NCBI GenBank assembly: GCA_023433965.1
Contig: JAEYTQ010000230.1
Span: 1 to 8,045 of the forward strand
Reading direction: 5' to 3'
From: Pseudomonadota bacterium
GTDB taxonomy: Bacteria; Pseudomonadota; Alphaproteobacteria; Rhizobiales; Xanthobacteraceae
Length of the DNA: 8,045 nt
How positions within the stretch are numbered: the first letter of the stretch is position 1; every line of letters begins with the position of its first letter. The notes beneath the pieces are model-generated. The model was given only the letters and a program-made list of their open reading frames with translations, was not told where the DNA came from and made no database searches. Below, piece by piece: positions 5,258 to 8,045 of this stretch. The translations under genes were made by a program, and so were the position numbers.

Positions 5258-6769
5258 TCACCAGTTGCGCTGGGCGCGCAGCAGCAGACTGTAGGTGTCC
5301 TGGTCCTTCAGCTCGTAAGTCGCCGCCGGCTTGGCGACGCCCGTCAGCGCCCCTGTCGTCATCGTGCCCGAGTACTTCTGATCGAGGTGGCTGTAGATGA
5401 AATCAGCCGAGAAGGTCAGGCCCTTCAGTGGCGTCCATCGGGTGATGACGCCGACCTGGCCGAGGTTGAAGTCCGGGTTGCAAGTGCCGGTCAGGCTGGC
5501 AAACGCGGCGCTGCCGCAGATCAGCCCCTTGGCCGTCCCGTTGTAGTTGACCGCAGCCCATGCGCCATAGAGCGCCGTATTCCAGTACGGGCTCCAATTG
5601 TGAGTGTAGGCACCGCGGAAGCCGTAGGTCTTGGTCAGTTCGAGCTGCCCGCCGGGCGCGAACACTGCGTCGGAGACGCCGGCGAAGCCGATGCTCTGAT
5701 AGGCGGCGTCCGAGCTGCCGAACATCGAGTAGCTGGTCGCGGCCAGCGACTGGAAATTGTAGCGGCTCGCGCCCTCGGTGTAGACGCCGGAGATGTTGAT
5801 CACGTCGCCCGCGCCGGTCGGAATGTTCTTGATCGACAGGGCGAGCTGAACCGCCCAGCCCCACTTGTCTTCGGGGTGACCGGTGGCTTCGGTCGCGCCG
5901 TAATAACCGGCATGGTTGTCGTGCGCGGCGATCGACGCCTGGAACATGCCCCAGGCTTGGTCGACCCGCAGTGCCGCGACGAGGTCGGGAGACCGGCTGC
6001 CGCCGATGTTGTTCGAGCCATAGGCACCGCCGAGAACGCCCGTGGTCGACATGCCCGCGGTGTTCCAGAGATTGGTCTGGAAGATCTGCGTCTGGTCCTG
6101 CGCCGAGAACGTCGCCGTGATGCCCTGACCGAAAGCGGCCGTGGAGGTGAACTGGGGGACGCCGTTGGTGGTGCCGCTGCCGCCGCCCAGCTGGTCGAAA
6201 TTGTTGCCGGGATAGTTGATCCAGGGCGCGTCGAACTGCGACACCGCCTTGCCCAGGGTGAACCCCGCGAACTGGACGAAGGCGTAATAGACGCCGAGCG
6301 ACCCGCCCGAGATGCCGCCGTCCGACGGGTTGGCGGCCGTCGTGGCACTGTAGGCGGTCGCGCCCGTGGCAGAACCGGTGCCGACATAGCTGCCGGTCGT
6401 CCAGTTGAAGACCGCGTCGAAATAGGTGCGGACGACGCCGTATTCGGTCGCGGTGCGGGTGTCGATGTTGAGATCTTGACGGGCACGCATCGAGTAGGAG
6501 TTGGCCAGGCGGTTGTTGGCCGCGGACACGCCGTTGTACTGGGCGCTGTAATTGCCGCCGGCGTTGAGCGCCACTTCGGCGCGCAAGTAGCCGCCCAGCT
6601 TGATGCAGGTGTCGCTGCCCGGGATGTAGTAGTAGCCGGCGCCGTACAGCGTGCAGATCTTGACGTACTCGACCGCCTTGGCCTTGACCGGAAGATCGGC
6701 CGCCTGGGCTCCGCCGACGGCGATCAGACCCGCAGCAGTGCCGAGCAAAAGGCTCTTCACCACTCTCAT
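5258..6769 (-). CDS. Outer-membrane porin, Porin_2 family
   Basis: The 503-residue precursor forms a beta-barrel diffusion channel in the outer membrane. A signal peptide occupies 1-23 (basic MRVVK, hydrophobic core, AQA cleavage site before ADLPVKA). The mature N-terminus has KAVEYVKICTLYGAGYYYIPG and GSDTCIKLGGYLRAEV, the usual opening of rhizobial Porin_2 proteins, with Cys39 and Cys55 likely forming a disulfide. The middle is a run of alternating, aromatic-rich strands with Gly/Ser/Asn/Thr-rich loops, including a long low-complexity loop around 125-155. The last strand ends YSLLLRAQRNW, so the terminal residue is an aromatic (Trp), as outer-membrane assembly signals require. GGAGG (6781-6777) sits 7 nt before ATG 6769. 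The gene is transcribed alone to the terminator at 5201-5233. Such genomes usually carry several paralogues, so no symbol is given. Confidence 0.95.
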   Translation of the reverse strand: MRVVKSLLLGTAAGLIAVGGAQAADLPVKAKAVEYVKICTLYGAGYYYIPGSDTCIKLGGYLRAEVALNAGGNYSAQYNGVSAANNRLANSYSMRARQDLNIDTRTATEYGVVRTYFDAVFNWTTGSYVGTGSATGATAYSATTAANPSDGGISGGSLGVYYAFVQFAGFTLGKAVSQFDAPWINYPGNNFDQLGGGSGTTNGVPQFTSTAAFGQGITATFSAQDQTQIFQTNLWNTAGMSTTGVLGGAYGSNNIGGSRSPDLVAALRVDQAWGMFQASIAAHDNHAGYYGATEATGHPEDKWGWAVQLALSIKNIPTGAGDVINISGVYTEGASRYNFQSLAATSYSMFGSSDAAYQSIGFAGVSDAVFAPGGQLELTKTYGFRGAYTHNWSPYWNTALYGAWAAVNYNGTAKGLICGSAAFASLTGTCNPDFNLGQVGVITRWTPLKGLTFSADFIYSHLDQKYSGTMTTGALTGVAKPAATYELKDQDTYSLLLRAQRNW

Positions 6770-6776
6770 TTGAAAA

Positions 6777-6781
6777 CCTCC
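6777..6781 (-). promoter_or_regulatory. Porin ribosome-binding site
   Basis: GGAGG on the minus strand, followed by TTTTCAA and ATG at 6769. The flanking context TTTGGAGGTTTT is matched by complementary segments of the candidate small RNA downstream of the porin gene, so this may be a regulated site. Confidence 0.85.
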
Positions 6782-6966
6782 AAATTGCTCATCTTGCGGA
6801 ATACCGGACTATGAGGCCTCCCAAAGGTCCCCGCTCTCCAATCCGCTCGGCCGCCTCGCGCTTTCGGACACCCGCTTTCGAGGCGAGGGACGTGAGCGAA
6901 TCACCTGCAACGGGACGATAGAGTATCCCCACCGTCGTCGACCAATATGCACGCGCGACTCACTCA

Positions 6967-6996
6967 TTGAAATAGTTTACTAGCTCAATTTATTAG
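6967..6996 (+). promoter_or_regulatory. Candidate marR promoter
   Basis: TTGAAA (6967-6972; five of six consensus matches) is separated by 18 nt from TATTAG (6991-6996; four of six). It is in the most AT-rich part of the intergenic region. The start would be near 7003, leaving a leader of about 170 nt before the marR GTG. Two palindromes overlap the spacer and the -10. Confidence 0.45.
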
Positions 6997-7005
6997 TTTC
7001 GCTAA
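6973..7005. promoter_or_regulatory. Twin palindromes, candidate MarR operators
   Basis: TAGT-TT-ACTA (6973-6982) and TTAG-TTTCG-CTAA (6993-7005) are both small dyads sharing a TAGTTT core. The two TAGTTT copies (6973 and 6994) are 21 bp apart, about two helical turns, so bound dimers would face the same side of the DNA. They overlap the spacer and -10 of the candidate marR promoter, the expected place for autorepression by the adjacent regulator. Confidence 0.4.
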
Positions 7006-7087
7006 ACCCGTGCCCTTCTCGCAACACGCCGGGCCCGCAGCCGTACTGCTGAGCTGGTCATCTTTGTAGTTTTAGTGATGAGATTAC

Positions 7088-7114
7088 CCTGCTCTGCACT
7101 TGCGTCAGAGCAGG
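7088..7114 (+). promoter_or_regulatory. Hairpin in the marR leader
   Basis: CCTGCTCTG (7088-7096) pairs perfectly with CAGAGCAGG (7106-7114) around a 9-nt loop. No T run follows, so it is not a standard terminator. CTTGCGT occurs in the loop and again directly after the stem. It could be an operator dyad or an mRNA structure. It ends about 50 nt before the Shine-Dalgarno. Confidence 0.4.
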
Positions 7115-7176
7115 CTTGCGTGGACTATGGCCTTCCACGAACACCGACCTGAACGATCGGTTCACGGAGTGACGCT

Positions 7177-7683
7177 GTGTCCGCGACGAGGAAAGAAGGA
7201 GCGCGCCTGCGCCCCATCGGCAATCTGGATATCATCAGGCGCTTCACCTGGGAAATATCGTCGATCAACATGTATCTCGAGGAGCTGCGTCAGCTCTGGG
7301 CGAGAACGCTCGGCATCAGCGGGCCGCAATGGCTGATCCTGATGGCCATTTCCGACCTCGACAAGGACGACGGCATCCCGGTCAACGTCGTGTCCAAGCT
7401 CCTCCACGTCGACCCGTCCTTCGTCACCACCCAGTCCAAGCTGCTGGAGAAGAAGGGCCTGCTGCGCCGCCGACCATCGCCGACCGACGCGCGCGTGGTG
7501 CGGCTGTCGCTGACCGAGAAGACGCAGAAGCATCTGGCGAGCCTGCACGATCAGTACAAGACCATCAGGGAGTTCGTCTTCCAGGAGTTCGACGAGGCCG
7601 AGCTCACCGAGTTCACCTCCAAGCTGGCGACGTTGAAGACCCGTCTGGAAAAGGCCTGCGTCCGCCTGAGCCTGGATTTCTGA
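7177..7683 (+). CDS. MarR family winged-helix transcriptional regulator
   Basis: The 168-residue protein has the MarR layout. N-terminal dimerisation helices (ISSINMYLEELRQLW) precede LGISGPQWLILMAISD (45-60). The winged helix-turn-helix covers about 66-120: PVNVVSKLLHVDPSFVTTQSKLLEKKGLLRR, with the wing SPTDARVVRLSLTEKT carrying the typical D-x-R (Asp104, Arg106). Long C-terminal helices complete the dimer interface. MarR proteins bind palindromes as dimers and usually release DNA on binding small aromatic or phenolic ligands or on oxidation. The only Cys, residue 161, lies in the C-terminal helix. The start is GTG 7177, with GGAG (7166-7169) 7 nt upstream. The gene is divergent from the porin and convergent with the hydrolase gene (25-nt gap). 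Twin palindromes in its presumed promoter suggest autoregulation. The ligand is not predictable. Confidence 0.92.
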   Translation: MSATRKEGARLRPIGNLDIIRRFTWEISSINMYLEELRQLWARTLGISGPQWLILMAISDLDKDDGIPVNVVSKLLHVDPSFVTTQSKLLEKKGLLRRRPSPTDARVVRLSLTEKTQKHLASLHDQYKTIREFVFQEFDEAELTEFTSKLATLKTRLEKACVRLSLDF

Positions 7684-7708
7684 TGCCTCGTGCTGCCGAC
7701 GCGGGCCG

Positions 7709-8045
7709 CTAGACGCGCCCGGCCGCGCCGAGCTGCGATTCCAGCCAGTCGAAGATGTATTCGTTGGCAAGGCTCGGGTTATCCGCGTGGGCCTGCGCCG
7801 CGCCCGTCTCTGCCGCTGTGAACACCTTCAGCTCGACGTCCGAACTGCCGAGCTGGGAGTTGCGGACGAGCTGCCGGGCCCGCTCGGCCTTGAGCCAGCC
7901 GTCCTCACCAAGCGTGATCAGCACGGGACAGGCGGCGCCGGATGCCATTAGCGGCGCATGCGGCACCGGGACGATGCTGAGATCGCTCATCGCGAACCGG
8001 CTGGCGAAGAACGCCCGCTCGTGCAGGTCCCACAGCCCGCCGTCG
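7709..8045 (-). CDS. Alpha/beta hydrolase, C-terminal part (runs off the right edge)
   Basis: The frame is open from the right edge of the window to TAG at 7711-7709, giving 112 residues of the C-terminus. An in-frame ATG at 7990 is internal, since the sequence DGGLWDLHERAFFASRFA precedes it. ACPVLITLGEDGWL looks like the strand plus Asp-containing turn of an alpha/beta-hydrolase core. VELKVFTAAETGAAQAHADNPSLANEYIFDWLESQLG resembles the end of FrsA- or dipeptidyl-peptidase-like hydrolases, in which the AHAD His would be the catalytic one. The nucleophile Ser would lie outside the window, so function and substrate cannot be judged. It converges on marR with no obvious terminator between them. 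Confidence 0.75.
   Translation of the reverse strand, partial: DGGLWDLHERAFFASRFAMSDLSIVPVPHAPLMASGAACPVLITLGEDGWLKAERARQLVRNSQLGSSDVELKVFTAAETGAAQAHADNPSLANEYIFDWLESQLGAAGRV

Larger units (their letters stand above)
6782..7176. other. Porin-marR divergent intergenic region
   Basis: These 395 nt lie between two divergent genes and carry no credible coding frame. From the porin side they contain CGCTTTCG twice (6859-6866 and 6873-6880) within a 7-bp inverted repeat (CGCCTCG 6852-6858, CGAGGCG 6879-6885). Two GANTC motifs follow (6898-6902 and 6957-6961), then an AT-rich island (about 6960-7006) with a promoter-like sequence and two small palindromes, and a 9-bp hairpin at 7088-7114. I found no convincing -35/-10 pair for the porin on the minus strand. 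Confidence 0.7.

Noticed and set aside
5135..6814. 559-residue plus-strand open frame antisense to the porin
   Set aside because: It is the antisense shadow of a complete porin with signal peptide, ribosome site and terminator. It also runs through the porin terminator and has low-complexity composition.
7100..7336. 78-residue plus-strand frame overlapping the marR start
   Set aside because: It overlaps the convincing MarR N-terminus in another frame, has no domain-like pattern, and starts inside the leader hairpin.
1..8045. CRISPR array, tRNA, rRNA, insertion sequence, integrase or toxin-antitoxin pair
   Set aside because: I found no regularly spaced direct repeats, cloverleaf or rRNA-like sequence, transposase motif or terminal inverted repeats. 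The RHH-like protein has no toxin-like partner; its neighbour is GcrA.

Overview
The window is GC-rich (clearly above 60% by eye), densely coded, and looks like chromosomal DNA of an alphaproteobacterium in the Bradyrhizobium/Rhodopseudomonas group. The evidence is a Porin_2-type outer-membrane porin of rhizobial style, a GcrA cell-cycle regulator (a family restricted to alphaproteobacteria), and several short hypothetical families typical of these genomes. I see no insertion sequence, phage gene, tRNA, rRNA or CRISPR array. Most of the window is ordinary chromosome; the interest lies in its intergenic regions.

Layout. Positions 1-101 hold the last codons of a plus-strand gene. Facing it is a minus-strand cluster read from about 2935 down to 104: a YdcF/ElyC-like membrane protein (DUF218), a DUF169 protein, and a saccharopine-dehydrogenase-like NAD(P)-binding oxidoreductase of the trans-acting enoyl reductase type. 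The last two are 9 nt apart and probably translationally coupled. A degenerate inverted repeat separates this cluster from a divergent plus-strand acetamidase/formamidase gene (3083-4024).

An AT-richer stretch (about 4140-4225) then carries a candidate promoter and three GANTC (CcrM methylation) motifs. It precedes a small ribbon-helix-helix-like protein gene and gcrA, which may form a two-gene unit. A hairpin at 5011-5042 follows gcrA. On the opposite strand that hairpin would end a short transcript from a candidate promoter at 5092-5120. The result is a candidate small RNA of about 80 nt, part of which is complementary to the ribosome-binding site of the neighbouring porin.

The porin gene (6769 down to 5258) has a strong rho-independent terminator. 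A 395- to 407-nt intergenic region separates it from a divergent MarR-family regulator (7177-7683). Two small palindromes 21 bp apart lie in a plausible marR promoter and are candidate operators. The window closes with the C-terminal part of a convergent alpha/beta-hydrolase gene running off the right edge.

Working together: the sequence suggests at most local regulatory links, namely MarR with its own and perhaps the porin promoter, the sRNA with the porin, and GANTC/GcrA with its own transcription unit. All are inferences from motif positions. No clearly new multi-gene system is evident.
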